Assembly (NCBI RefSeq): GCF_905475395.1
Contig: NC_058337.1
Span: 118,662,368-118,726,367 of the forward strand
Direction: 5' to 3'
DNA from: Chrysoperla carnea
Lineage: Eukaryota > Arthropoda > Insecta > Neuroptera > Chrysopidae
Length of the DNA: 64,000 nucleotides
How positions within the stretch are numbered: the stretch's first letter is position 1; the number at the start of each line of letters is the position of its first letter. The position numbers and the translations under genes are program-made. The notes beneath the pieces are model-generated. The model searched no databases, was not told the origin of the DNA, and worked only from the letters and a program-made list of their open reading frames with translations. Shown here piece by piece: positions 23,325 through 35,790 of the stretch.

Positions 23325-23952
23325 AATTTCCAAAAACAATATATTTTGAAAGTTTTTGGATTCAATTTGGATGTGATAAAGCATAATTAAATTTTTTTGG
23401 ATTCTGATGACGTCATAAAGTAAAAAAATTCGATTTTTTTGATAACACAGGCAAATTTGATCCATTCTTATTGGAATTTTTTTTGAAACCTACTAATTTT
23501 GGGCCATTCTTTTCAGCTGTGATATCAATTTTTCGCTAGCTATTACTTGTGTGCATAATTCCGACATCAGGACTCCAAGCTCTTGAAACTTGTTAGAGCT
23601 AGGTTAATTTTGAGTACAAATTTGAAAAGTATGGCTCAAATTTAGTAGGATTACATACTTGAATTATCAAAATTGGATAAAATTTGGATGTGATAGAGCA
23701 AAATTAAATTTTTGGATTCTGATGACGTCATTAAGTTAAAAAATTTTATTTTTTTGATAACACAGGCAAATTAGATCCGATCTTATTGGAATTTTCTTTG
23801 AAACCCACTAATTTTGGGCCATTCTTTTCAGCTGTGATATCAATTTTTCGCTAGCTATCACTAATGTGCTTAATTCCGACACCAGGACTCCAAATTCTTG
23901 AAACCTATTAGAGCTAGGTTTATTTTGATCCCAACATTAAATAAGAGAATTC
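23325..23952 (+). repeat. Tandem repeat with period about 317, two units
   Basis: AATTTGGATGTGATA occurs at 23364 and 23681. Shared blocks include GATTCTGATGACGTCAT, TTTTTTTGATAACACAGGCA, CCATTCTTTTCAGCTGTGAT and CTTGAAAC...TTAGAGCTAGGTT. The same family makes a second array at 30837-31482. No coding capacity. Confidence 0.8.
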
Positions 23953-24909
23953 TTAAAAGCAGTCTATTTTAGAAAATCGAATAAAGATAAACATATTTAA
24001 AAATCGCACATATTTCACAATGTTACACAATTTATATTTATTATAAAAATTCATTCAATTTTAAAAACAAAAAAAAAAACTATAATTCCGTTTATAAAAA
24101 AAACATATTTAACAAGAGACATTATAGGTATTCATCCGTATACAGAGAAAAATACTATAAAATCATATAAAATATAATTGAACAATTATATATTTTTAGT
24201 ATTATAGTCATATAATATAAGATATTTGACCCTCAAATCTAAAAACTATTCATCTATGTCATTTATTAAATAAAGAGGTACATATCTATTTCATAAAAGC
24301 TTGCTACATCTTGTTTCCTTATTTATTATTGAACTATAAAAATCACAGTGAATGTGTTTTTTTGATTTTTATAGTTTTTGAAAAACGAATAGCGTGTTTA
24401 ATAATATAGTTCTTGCGGTTTTGATACATTTCCTGTTTTTGAATGAATGAGTTTTTTGTTTTCATTTATATATGTATAATATGGTGACGTTTTATGATAG
24501 TTTTATATGATGATGTTGTTTAAGACGCGACAATCTAGCGTCAAATATTATGTACTTCTATGGATAGAGCATAACTATTTGTAGAGGTATGTTTTATCAA
24601 TAATTTTATAACTGCAGTTATTCCATTTGACTTAAAATGAGTCGTTTGTTTAGGGAATACAGCTGAATAGTCTTTTTAGAAAAATGAAAATACCGTTATA
24701 TAGCTGCATCTTCATTTTTCGAAATTTACAGCGTTTCCTCGAAATCATATATTCAATTCAAAAGGATTTTACTTGAGTATTTTGGTTAGTGAGGCAAAAC
24801 ATGCGTTAGAATCTAAATAAATCAAATTTGCGTTTCCTATAATTTAGTCATTGAATAGTTATATGTATTTTTTTCATGTAGGCTATAATAGGGACCCGGG
24901 GCATCTCCA
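23953..24909. other. AT-rich spacer, no gene seen
   Basis: No supported gene or repeat. Confidence 0.5.
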
Positions 24910-24941
24910 GTCCACTACCTTAATATATGTGGGTAGTGGAC
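24910..24941. repeat. 10-bp stem hairpin
   Basis: GTCCACTACC and GGTAGTGGAC form a perfect stem around a 12-base AT-rich loop. It stands in a locally GC-rich patch and could be a MITE end or a terminator-like hairpin. Confidence 0.6.
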
Positions 24942-24951
24942 CTTTTGCAAT

Positions 24952-25021
24952 TACTACTTACACTCGGTAAATGTGAATAAGACTATTTGTTTCTACCTAC
25001 ACCTAGTGTAAAAAGTGTATG
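24952..25021. repeat. Repeat related to the hairpin at 5045-5129
   Basis: ACTACTTACACTCGG and GTTTCTACCTACACCTAGTG followed by TAAAAAGTG match the arms at 5045-5129. The copy is diverged. Confidence 0.45.
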
Positions 25022-27744
25022 CAATAATATATTATTTCTGAAGCCTACTTTTCTGTTAATCCTTATTCTTATTTTTTTTATCAAATTCCATGACCTTACT
25101 TTAAAGATTATCGTGCTGGTTAATGACGAAAACTAGACACACGGTCTAAAAATGTACGATTTTGTGCTCACCGATTTGGTTTTTAAGACATGATTTTGTT
25201 CAGTATGTAATTTGTATATCATATCTGTAATAAAATTGCCTATACACAAGAAAAAGCAAGTAAATAACTTATATAATAATTTTCTGGACTGCTTTTAGCC
25301 ACGGGCACCGCACTGCGAATTTCCGCACGAGTCGATTTGTTAATATCAAATTATAGAGTACCAGAGAAGCAAAGCTGAAAGCTGAAAAATTATTTTATGA
25401 ATCTACAACTTATATAACATTTTTGGCCAATTATACAAAGTAAAGCTACATTTTCGTAAGGAAAATTCGCTAGTTATTCAAAGTACATTATGTTTTAACA
25501 AGTTTTCAAGGTCACAATTTCAATATATAACGAAGATAAGCAAAACATTGAAGTCGCAAATACCTCTGTAGACATAGTGTGATGAAAAAACCTTCCTTAA
25601 CTTTCTCCCCTCGTATATTGAACTCATTGACTTTAGTGTTTAAAATATCAAAAGCAGCTTAGACACCAATAGCTTTATTTTTTGGAAAAGCAAATTTGTT
25701 GAAAAGCGCTCGAATCTAAATTTACGACACTCTATATAACTTTCCATTTTTTTGAAATTCATTATAACTTAAAAGAAATAGGACAGAAGAGAACCAGAAT
25801 TTTTGAGATACCACTCAAATTTTACTGGGAAATGACATCTTTGAAACAATATCCAATATGTACGTACCGCGAGAAGAGACACATCCTAATAAATATAATT
25901 AATTTACGCTTAAATTTTATCAAATTGAATTACAAATCTCGTTTTATATTTTCTTATAAATATTTAATCAATTTTACTAAAAAATTTGCATACATATTTA
26001 TGATACATTTTTGTTTTTCCACCCAAACCATAAACACAACAGTCAAGCTTCTCTGTAAACTCTTCGGTCTAGCCACCAATAAAATAATGTCATTTCAATT
26101 TATTTTCATCATGAACACAATGGAAAAAACCGCAATGTTTTTAGTAAATACATAATTCGATTCGCGTTCAATTGTGTTTTTAAACTTTTATATACTTATT
26201 TATTTATTAATAATTTTTATTTTTTGTGTGTACCATAATTGTTTTTTAAATGATCATCAATAGTTCATTCACTAAAAACATGAATTTGTTGTTGTTGGTT
26301 TATATATTGTTTAAATAAATAATAAAAAATTATAAATAAATAAAATAAAAAACTTGTGTTATGTGGTTTTTTGTCTAGAAATAAACGATGTGTTTTAAAT
26401 AAAATTGTATTTAAATTTTATTGAATGTATATACTTTTATTGTATTTTATTTTATTGATTGTAAGTAATTTTATGTTAAAGCAAATCGTAATTTGATTGG
26501 TTTATTTAATATTTATTCATTTATTGGAAATTATTACGTATTATTGGTTTTGATCAAGGTTAACAAGAAGTAAAATTGATCTGTTTTTTTTTTTTAACCA
26601 TTTATGTATATAAAAGGTTATCAGAATAAATATTTATTGACTGACTTAATAAGTTTTGAATATCCATAAAAAATATTAATATAATTGTAAAATTTAGTGC
26701 ATACATGGTACAATGTGCAATGGTACATTATATTGTTTGATTCAAAGTACACCACTTTATGTATTTGAAACTTTACCTCCTCAAAATTTACGGTATATTT
26801 AAAACTAGAATATGGTACCTATTACAACTTACTCACCAATAACCAATGATTTACGTTGAAAATGATTTACAAAACAATGTGAAATTGTCAAAGAGAACAA
26901 TCAAAATTTTTTACTTTTTTCGCAAAACAATATTTTTAGTTTATTCGAAAACAAAATTAAATTGGCATTAGCCTTTACTCTCCCGACATTCTCAGTAAAT
27001 AGCAATATCTCCTCAAAACCTACGGAAAGATACACAGGTAAAATAAAAATCGATTTTAATCAACAATTTACGCCATTTATTATACTTTTCATGTTCCAAA
27101 CACTCGCAACTTTTGTATGATTTAAATATAAAATTTTTTTGAAGATAAAATTAAATTCAATGAATGGATACATTTTAATTCGATCAAAAAGAAGGTTTTC
27201 TAAATTACTTTATAATTTAATATATTTGTATATCTATAATTAAATAATATTATAATATATTATAGACTACATTATATATTATAGGAATGTTTACTCACGC
27301 GCTAACATTATATTTTCTTAATTTCACGTGAATGTTCATGATATCACTTTAATTGTTTCAATGTCCTTTACGTTAATGTTGAATAATTTAATAAGCGAGC
27401 ACGAAGATTGAAAAATTTGTATTTGAGTAATTTATTGGATAAGAACTATCTTATAAGAAAGAATATATTCCCTCCTTCTCAATCATTAAAAAAACTTAAT
27501 TTTTTCATTTTTTCAAAAATCAATATTTTTTAGATATCTTTGTTCGAAAAAATTGTGTTTTAGCGTCATCTTAATGAAATTTTGCCTAATTTAAAACGAG
27601 CCGAAAATATTTAAGCTATTGTTTTAAGTCGTATTTTAGTCTGTTTAATTATACTTAAACAGAAAAAAAATTTCTCTAGAAAATAATTTTAATTCAAATC
27701 GGAGATAAAATAATTTTTCTTCTTGTAATTTTCTTAAGGAAACA
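25022..27744. other. AT-rich spacer, no gene seen
   Basis: A 107-codon frame at 25832-26155 is AT-driven and has no recognisable domain. Confidence 0.5.
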
Positions 27745-27885
27745 GTATTTTTACCCTTTGAAAAAATCGAGAAAATTTTGGTTTCAAAATTGATGAAACT
27801 TCGTTGGTAGGGTAATTTTTCCCAAAATACGGATTCATTTAAAGATTAGATGGGTAGTTTTTGAGATATCTCCTAAAATATTGAA
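27745..27885 (+). repeat. Half-unit of the dyad satellite family
   Basis: It contains AAAAAATCGAGAAAATTTTG, AAATTGATGAAACTTCG, GGGTAATTTTTCCC and GTTTTTGAGATATCTCC in the order of one arm of the units at 16931-17890. Confidence 0.55.
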
Positions 27886-28090
27886 CGAGAAGCTTTTATT
27901 TCGGATGGGTTTTAGTGATTTCTGGAAATATACTCATCTAATCGCCAAATAAGCTTGATATATTATTTTAGGACTCTAATTACCTTAAAGAATCCATGGC
28001 CATGAAACTCTGGTTAATATTGCGATTGAAAGACAAATTCCTGAGTCATCATCGTAACAAAATTGCTTTGGTCACATTACCTTTTGTATA

Positions 28091-28378
28091 CGACTATACC
28101 ATAGTCATAGAAAATATATGAAGAATTTTTATGAACGTTCTTATGAATAAAACAAAGAGAGAATGTGTACTATGTGTTATGGAGTGTTATGATTATGTGT
28201 TACTGTGTGTGATTGGTATTGTTTGTGTACAAATTCAAGTGATGAGTCAGACGGGCTGTGTTCATGTATACATATATATAATCCCTCTTTGTTTTATACA
28301 TAAGAACATTCATAAGAGCTCTTCTTACTTCACATAATATAAATGGCTAACGATATGCTTTACAAACAGTATAGTTCC
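28091..28378. mobile_element. Foldback element, copy 1
   Basis: The left arm (GAACGTTCTTATGAATAAAA then CAAAGAG) is the inverted partner of the right arm (CTCTTTGTTTTATACATAAG then AACATTCATAAG). The outer parts (CATAGAAAATATATGAAG and its counterpart at 28330-28350) also pair. The centre is TG-rich. A second copy lies at 42498-42631 in the opposite orientation. Confidence 0.65.
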
Positions 28379-29751
28379 CTATAGAACATTCTTCGATGGA
28401 AGCGGATTTTGGATATGATATCTTAATCCAATGTAACTTCTATTCTGTGTGAATTTCCAGCAAATTTTTCCTCTTCAGTTATTTGCACCGATTCTAAACG
28501 TTAGCGTGCAAATGAACACAAATCATTATAAATACATTGTTTGCACGCATATATATACAATTCTTAACATAAACATATTAACCAGAATCATATCCGTCCG
28601 TATAATATTCATGACCACCCTACAACTTAATTCAACAACAGGCATATTTTGCAAAGCAGCGAAAACAAAACGAAAACAAAAAAAATATGTTACACAAATA
28701 GTCAAACCCACAATAAAAAAAAAAAAAAAAAAAAAAAAAATGTTTATAGATGGATGAATCGAAAAATGAGGGGGACGATTTGCTATGATGAACTGACTAC
28801 TGCACCAAACGAGAACAAACCATCGTTTTTCTGGTGCATGGTGAATATGGTATCGAAAAGTTATGTGCGTATATGAAATCATAATATAATAATAATACAA
28901 AACAATTGTATTCATATATATATGGATAGAGATGTTATTGTTATAGTCGAAGGGATCATGATAATAGATAGGGTTTTACATTTTTATTTTGTACAGGGAT
29001 GTTAATTCATCGCGGATCTCATTAAAAATTGTCTCCTTATTTGGAATAAGAGCGTTTTGCGTTCGCGATTTTGGATATTTTTTTCTAAATAATAAAACTG
29101 AAAAATAGCTATATTTCTGAAAATAGCGTGTGCCTTTAGAAAGACAAGCACATTTCGTTGCTAATTAAACTCCTATGGTTGCTATTTGGTTACAGCAAAC
29201 TCCATAGTCGCTAGGTAATGTTTTGATTATTCCATTAAATACACAAACTACTATTTTTCATTGAAATAATAACGGAATGAAGTACATAAGTACTATTAAT
29301 TATAATTACCAGACAATTTTGCAGTTGCTAACATACCCCGCCAGATATTATTTTAATAATTACAGAGAACTAATCAGGTCTATCTCTTCACCAGCGCAGG
29401 CAGAAAAAAAGAATTTTGACTCTTCTCCAGTCGGCTGTGTAAGTTCTTACGCCTGCAAAGGTGTGTCTGCATGGGCTGACACACTCACTCGTTTATCTAC
29501 ACAGGTGGCCTGTATAGGCAAATGTTTCCGGTTTTCCGACTTTAGATTAACTGAAAAAAAGTATAAGATATATTGGTGATCTCTTCCGAGAACTCAAAGA
29601 ATGAAAAACTGCAAAAAATGAACACACGTTATATAATATAATATATAGCATATAACAGTTTTATAAAAAGCAATAATCATTTATTTTCGAGATGTCGGGA
29701 GAATGAAAATAATACAAACATATTAGATTATATTTTAATCAACTGACTACT
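28379..29751. other. Spacer with poly(A) run, no gene supported
   Basis: It holds an uninterrupted A run of about 25 at 28716-28740. The frame at 29277-29579 includes SPVGCVSSYACKGVSAWADT but no known domain. Frames on both strands over the poly(A) are artefacts. Confidence 0.5.
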
Positions 29752-30212
29752 GAGTTACACACTACCTACCATTTACGATGTGTGGATGGTGTTTAGATCT
29801 TGTGCTCATAATAAAGCTAAATTTCTATGATTCCTTTTGACTGCCATTTGGAGCATTGACAAAAATAAGCTTGGCAATAAATGCTTACCGTATATATTAA
29901 AAGATTCACATTGACGAAATCGTAAGTAGAAACATTTGGCACGAAGTTGACTGCTATTGAAGGAGTTGAAAAGGGGAGTCCAAATTTTTGACTTTTCAAC
30001 CATTTCGTTATTTGCAAACTTCCTGTCGTTTGTTTCCTCGGATTGTATTGCTAATGACTTACTTTGAACGTTGAAAAACGCTTTTTCCATTCCAAACTGT
30101 CTTAAATCATTCCTCCAAATAGCAGACAAAAACAAAACGAATCCATAAAAATTTCGTATCATTGTGAGATCACGGTCTTACACAGCCTACCCTTTATGAT
30201 GTGGATGGTGTT
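29752..30212. repeat. About 425-bp segment bracketed by direct repeats
   Basis: TTACACACTACCTACCATTT (29754 on) and TTACACAGCCTACCCTTTAT (30178 on) are diverged direct repeats, each followed by GATG...TGGATGGTGTT. The enclosed minus-strand frame of 118 codons (29806-30162) has no recognised domain. It could be a tandem duplication or a small insertion flanked by short repeats. Confidence 0.4.
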
Positions 30213-30836
30213 CGTTTGTAACTAACTGAATGGAATCAATGAATAATATCTGTTGTGCACTTCACAGTTAAATAATAAAACATATTTGTATACACACAAT
30301 AATAGTTTTATCTCATTTTATCACATACTAAAAGTATACAGAACGAATAAAGATAGAAGTATGGATGGTACACACGTTTGTATTGTAGCTAAATTGTTCG
30401 AGGTTAAGGGTAGTTAATCATTCTATGACATTAACTAGTTAATCTGATTGTATTTATTTACCTATATGGTGTTTTGTTAACTTCTCTGAATCACTCCTCA
30501 ATTTTATTCATATTTACGGTCTGTTTTATCTTTTTAAATCTGCAACAGAGTACTATTTTTGAAATATAAAATGACGTTTTCCTTTTAGGCTTAGAGGATG
30601 TTGTGACGTAAAGACTTACATATGATAACAGTCTAACAGCAATTTAAAAACAATATACACAAAACAGAATCAGTTGACGTTTCTCCAAACAGCCCTAATT
30701 TTTCTTTCCTCAGGAGAGGTAATTTGTTGTATAACTCTGGGACAATTTTTTTCCTCAATATGTCATATTAACTTAATCGACGTATTTTTCCCAAACCCTT
30801 CCCAATTGATGGATATTTTTTATTTAATTAATTAAG
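30213..30836. other. AT-rich spacer, no gene seen
   Basis: Nothing recognisable. Confidence 0.5.
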
Positions 30837-31482
30837 AATCGCTTATGTGCTTAATATCGAGACCAAAACTCCACATTCTTGAAACCTATCAGAGCTAGGT
30901 TACTTTTGATCACATATTTGAAAAGTATAGCCTAAATTTAGTAGGATTACATACTTGTTTTATCAAAATTGGTTAAAATTTGGATGTGATAGAACAAAAT
31001 TAAATTTTTTGGATTCTGATGACGTCATGAAGTTAATAAATTCGATTTTTTTGATAATACAGGCAAATTTGATCTAATCTAATTGGAATTTTTTTTGAAA
31101 CCCACTAATTTTGGTTCATTCTTTTCAGCTGTGATGCCAATTTTTCGCTAGTTATCGCTTATGTGCTTAAAACCAGGATCAGCTTCAACTCCACATTCTT
31201 GAAACCTATGATAGCTAGATTAATTTTGATCACAAATTTGAAAAGTATGGCCCAAATTTAGTAGGATTTAATACTTGTTTTATCAAAATTGGATAAAATT
31301 TGGATGTGATAGAGCAGAATTAAATTTTTTGGATTTCGATGGCGTCATAAAGTTAAAAAATTTCATTTTTTTGATAACACAGACAAATTTGATCCGATTT
31401 TATTGGAATTTTTTTTGAAACCCACTAATTTTGGGTCAGTCTTTTCAGCATAGTAGGATTACATACTTGGTTTATCGAAATT
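30837..31482 (+). repeat. Tandem repeat with period about 320, about two units
   Basis: The same family as 23325-23952. AATTTGGATGTGATAGA recurs at 30977 and 31297, along with GATTCTGATGACGTCATG, CATTCTTTTCAGCTGTGAT and GTAGGATTACATACTTG. The array ends in a partial unit. Confidence 0.8.
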
Positions 31483-32544
31483 ATCAATATGGTAATTTCG
31501 GTGACAGTTTAAAATCACAGACTCTAACTCTGAGACTCTTCGGAAGTTCACTCCGATTTTTCAGTTTTCTACAATTACTCCAATGGCGATTTATATAAAA
31601 TCTTTCTGTTAGTTATTATACAAGATATTTTTTGTGTTTCAATAACTGGATGGTTTATTTTGTATATTTATCACGAAATCACGGATCACAGTGCTTTACT
31701 ATATACTTTTTAAACTCTCTGATGAGTGGAAGTAAAGAATTCACAGAATCCACGATAATATTATATCTCATTTCTTGATAAATTTCGGAAGTCATTGTAC
31801 TCGAACTTATAAAACTATCAGGCTTTCAACTTGTGGAAAAGTTGATTATACACGAAAACACGGCTTGATTTGATGTCATAAATCATTTTCATATAGGTCC
31901 CTTTTGAATGAAACAAACCTACATGACTATTAAATTTCAACAAAAATTAAATTTTAAAGGATTTCACAGTTGGAATAAAACAATCATTACATTGGTAACA
32001 GGTTTTGAAGTTTACAGTACGTTTCGCAGACATATTGACTGTATATATAGCGTTAAAATGTATTTGTTAATAAAATTAACATTTGGTCGGAAGTATTTTA
32101 ATTTAATTATCCGAAAAGGGCAGGAGGCTGTGACTGTCTTCTATACGGGAATTTGATTGATGACCAATTTGTTACTTGCTACATTTTATTGTTATCGTCA
32201 TGGTTCATAATATGAATTGTAATTTTTTGATTATGACAAGTTGTAAAGTGCTTTTTTAAATTTTTTTAAATTTCTCTTTGCTGGTTGATAAAGACTATAT
32301 GAACACTCCGCCGTCATATACAGGGTGGTATAAGCCAAGTTATAACAGTAGAAAAAGGGAATTAAAATTTTATAAAACAAAGCTTGAAAATTGTCAAAAC
32401 GGTTGAATGGTACACAATGCTCCAGGCAAGAGGTATTACAAAAAATTATTGTATTTGCTATACAGTCAGTGGCACAAGAAATTTTTTCTCGAAAATTTTC
32501 GATCTATTGAACAGTTTAAACTTGAAGTTTTAAATTGAAGGTTA
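31483..32544. other. Spacer, no gene seen
   Basis: TATACAGGGTGGTATAAG at about 32319 resembles a transposon terminus similar in style to the 2132 element, but the inner sequence does not match and no partner was found. The 82-codon frame at 31908-32156 is unsupported. Confidence 0.4.
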
Positions 32545-33220
32545 AACAAGTGAAAACAAACAATTGACTGAGTTAATTGTTGAAATACCATGTATAGGCA
32601 GTGTTGATAACTCTGTCACATTTCACATACATACATATCTGACATATTTAACTGATATTCTCATATAATGCGCAAGTGTTGATGCGCAATCGTTTGTTTT
32701 TTTTTGACGTCATGTAAATAACAAAAGATATTCACTTTGATATTCCTACATTAATACATACTATAAAATTTGTACCTAATTAACGCCCTCGTGGGTAAAC
32801 AGTGATGTTTACAAAAAAATGTTTCAAACAAAAGTTGTTTATTTTTTTGTAAGGAACATTTTTTACATTTAAACTTTTATTCTATCTCTAACGGTTTACA
32901 AGATGGGTACTACGGACCCATGACCCAATTGACCCATGTTGCTCATTTACGAACTTGACCTCACTTTTTATGTCCTAAGCACGCTGTAAAATTTTCAACT
33001 TGATATCTGTTTTCGTTTTTGAGTAATCGTGTTCACAGACGGACGGACGGCCGGACGGCCGGACGGACGGACGGACGGACAACCGGAAATGGATTAATTA
33101 GGTGATTTTATGAACACCTATACCAATTTTTTTTTTTGTAGCATCAATATTTTTAGGCGTTACAAACTTGGGACTAAACTTATAATACTATGTATATTTC
33201 ATATATACATGGTATAAAAA
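32545..33220 (-). mobile_element. INE-1-like element, copy C
   Basis: A full-length minus-strand copy. It begins (on +) AACAAGTGAAAACAAACAAT with the terminal stem and ends in the complement of the TATACCATG hairpin at 33205-33220. Its microsatellite has expanded to a run of GACG/GGCC units at about 33039-33080. It lies about 2 kb from the C15 exon. Confidence 0.75.
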
Positions 33221-35187
33221 TTCAATATTTACAGAGATATTTACGTCTGATGTTCTAAAATATAAAACTTGAATTTTTGGCAAAGAGAAATTAGAAATTA
33301 TTGAACATGTGAGTTGTAATATTTAGGTTCTTAACCCCCGACTAAAAAGAGGGGTGTTATAAGTTTAACATGCCTGTGCCTTTAAAAAAAGTTACGAGGT
33401 TACAAATGAATATACAAATTGGCAATCGGCAATATACTTACGATTATTCTATTTAATTCACTATTTTCCTTTTTAGATTCGAAATCAACTTAGTCTACTC
33501 TATACTTACTTTTTTCAATCATACAATTTACCTGAAAAATAAGTTGAAAAATTTGGTTTACGAAATGAAAATTAATTTTTCTCTTTTTTTTGTCAATAAA
33601 TTGTGTAATTTTTATTATTTATGAACTATTTTTCTAAAATTTTTTAAATATAATTTTCAATTTTTGTTTTTAATATTTTACAGCAGTATACATAATTTGT
33701 TTTATTATTTAAAATTTCTTATGTATTTCAAATTTTTACCAGTTTTTTCTCTTTCATTTAAGTTTAATTTTTCATATGAAAAACAGGTTTGTTAATTGGT
33801 TTTATCATATTTTTTTTATCTACACATTTATACAATCTATTTAGTAAAATTTATTTTTAAATTCAGTTTTTAATAAAGTTTTATAATTCATTTTTGTCAA
33901 ATAAGTAGTACTTTTTAAAGAAAACGTGTTTTTCACATTTTTTTTTTTTTAATATGAAAGTTTATTGAGCCTAATTACAACTATTTTTTTATACAATATT
34001 GCAATCGTTTACAAAACTCTACCATCTGTAGAATATTCAGATAAAAATTAGATTGGAACGAAGATGTTAATTTTATCAAAGTTAACAGCTTCATTTACCA
34101 AAATTAAATTGTTCGTTTTTTATCAGAAATTAAACTCCGTTTGAAAGTGGTTTAAAACACTTCAACATCAAATTTTTTTGTTATTCTGATTATTGCTAAT
34201 GTTGATAATTCCATGAAGCTTTCAAATTAACAAAAAAAGCTTAGAAATCTTGGACTTTATTTTGGGAGTTGTATAGTGTTACAATAAATATCTAAGATTT
34301 TAGATAGATGTATTTTAAACCACTTGAAATACTGAGTAAAGAATCAATTTTTTAAAATTATTTAGGTTTGTGCTTGACGAATAATTTTATTCAAAAATCA
34401 TTGAAGGAAATATTTTATATCCCTAATGAGTAGTCGAATAAAATTTTCCTGAAGTTATTTATAATTACTTGGAAAAGTGTTAAAATATTATATTACAAAC
34501 ATTTTGAAAATCACTGCCACAAAAATCAGGTCTTTATTATAAAATTTTTAAAGTACAATGGTTTTTCATAATTATAAAAAACGTTGAATACATGATGTCT
34601 CGGAGAAAACTGTTCTTAACTTTTAAAAGTGAAAGGAATTTTTTATAATAATTCTTATTGCTACTCTTTTTTACTTTTGCAACTCTATAAATCATCGGTC
34701 GGTTATATATTCGGGCCAAACTCGTTACTCGAGGGTTTTTGAGATCGCTGCACACGAAGGAAGCCGTATTCAAATTCGTCTTACTGTTCAAATTTTACGA
34801 ACTATAATGCTTCGTTTGCGCGACTTGAATATTAGATATTCATTGCTTAAATGATCGTACAACCTTAAGCTCTGAAGAACCTTTTAGTAATATTCATCAC
34901 TCCTAAAAGTAGAGAAAAGCTTTACTGAGACATCCTGTAAATCGTATTACTAATTAATTAATTATTTTTATGTGCAATTAAAATAAAATTTTTCTAAATA
35001 ATAAATTAAAAAAGTCTTTTTGTATCACATTTAAAACATAAAAAAAAAAAAACTGTCAAGTGTTTAAGTGAGGTTCATGTTTTTTTTTATATCCACAATC
35101 GAAACACATAAACAACGCGCATCAATCATATCGTAAGCTAACAAAAACTATTTACACACGAAAATCCAAAAAAGAACTTTAATTATT
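33221..35187. other. AT-rich region including presumed C15 3' UTR
   Basis: The C15 3' UTR should start at 35187 and run leftwards. The first convincing minus-strand AATAAA I see is at 34533-34538, about 650 bases past the stop. The minus-strand frame at 34537-34791 is unsupported. Confidence 0.3.
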
Positions 35188-35407
35188 TCAACAAATTGGA
35201 TCTGTTAGCGTGGGTTGTGGTGCAGTTGAATATGGTCCAGCCCATGGTTGTAAATTTTGTAATGCACTTAATGCTGTATCTGCTGGTGCATTTGGTGGTG
35301 CTTGTGCATCTGGTATGTATCCTTTACTTAATGCTTCCGCTTGTAAAGAGAGCATTAAACGATTGGCGGCTTGTCTTTCAGCTTCTCGTTCTTCGGCTGT
35401 TTGTCGT
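35188..35407 (-). CDS. C15: Last coding exon of TLX/C15 (clawless) homeobox gene
   Basis: The exon encodes 72 full residues. It begins [20 protein letters not shown], continues [10 protein letters not shown] and later has [11 protein letters not shown], ending TDPIC then TGA (35188-35190). [13 protein letters not shown] directly follows TKWR in TLX1/TLX3 and C15 proteins, and ALQNLQPW is the family's conserved C-terminal motif. The first residues are therefore the end of homeodomain helix 3. The intron enters with one base left over (phase 2), at TTTTCTTTTATTACAG|A, with a CTAAT branch point about 25 bases upstream. C15 is a nuclear DNA-binding regulator; in Drosophila it patterns the distal leg. 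The homeodomain exon and N-terminal exons should lie to the right on this strand, but none was found before 64000. The exon is noticeably less AT-rich than its surroundings. Confidence 0.93.
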
Positions 35408-35438
35408 CTGTAATAAAAGAAAAAGATTTGATTAGTCA
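35408..35438 (-). promoter_or_regulatory. Splice acceptor and branch point of the C15 last exon
   Basis: Read on the minus strand: GACTAATC (branch), a pyrimidine-rich tract CTTTTTCTTTTATTA, then CAG. This fixes the exon boundary at 35407; the ORF upstream of it is intronic read-through. Confidence 0.85.
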
Positions 35439-35534
35439 AATAAAAACGGTTTCATGCTTGATTTTGTAATCAAAGACATTGTAGGAATATTTGTAGATTT
35501 TCGAAGACCAAACGTTTAAGAATTCATCCGAAAG

Positions 35535-35790
35535 CTGAAGTTTTTCGAAAAAATGTTTTGGACAAAAATTGTTAGTTATTTTATGAGAATCAACTTTCTA
35601 ATTTAAATTTTTATTGTATCTTTTACAGTTTAAGATCTAAATTGGCTATTAAAGAAACTCGAAGAACTAAGTCCAATCTGATGTCAGAATATGATGCCCA
35701 CATCAAACTCTGCAAGTTATTTTTTGATTGCTCGACTATAAAACGAGATATTTAGATGTATAGATTAAAATGAATCACCCTGTATATTTA
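35535..35790 (+). mobile_element. Solo right arm of the 2132-type foldback element
   Basis: It matches 2575-2833 in order: TTTTCGAAAAAATGTTTTGG, GAATCAACTTTCTAATT, GAAACTCGAAGAACTAA, CAATCTGATGTCAGAAT, GATGTATAGATTAAAATG and CACCCTGTATA. The left arm is absent. Confidence 0.75.

Noticed and set aside
25832..26155. 107-codon plus-strand frame
   Set aside because: Same AT-driven composition; no recognisable domain.
28526..28915. 129-codon minus-strand and overlapping plus-strand frames
   Set aside because: They run through a 25-base poly(A)/poly(T) tract and are low-complexity.
29277..29579. 100-codon frame with several Cys
   Set aside because: Cys spacing matches no family I know, and the first half is AT-rich low complexity; kept as unsupported.
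35196..35435. Plus-strand frames across the C15 exon (two frames, Leu/Val- and Ala/Cys-rich)
   Set aside because: Antisense shadows of a well supported homeobox exon.
35408..35439. N-terminal [10 protein letters not shown] of the C15 frame
   Set aside because: It is the translated branch point and pyrimidine tract of the intron, not protein.
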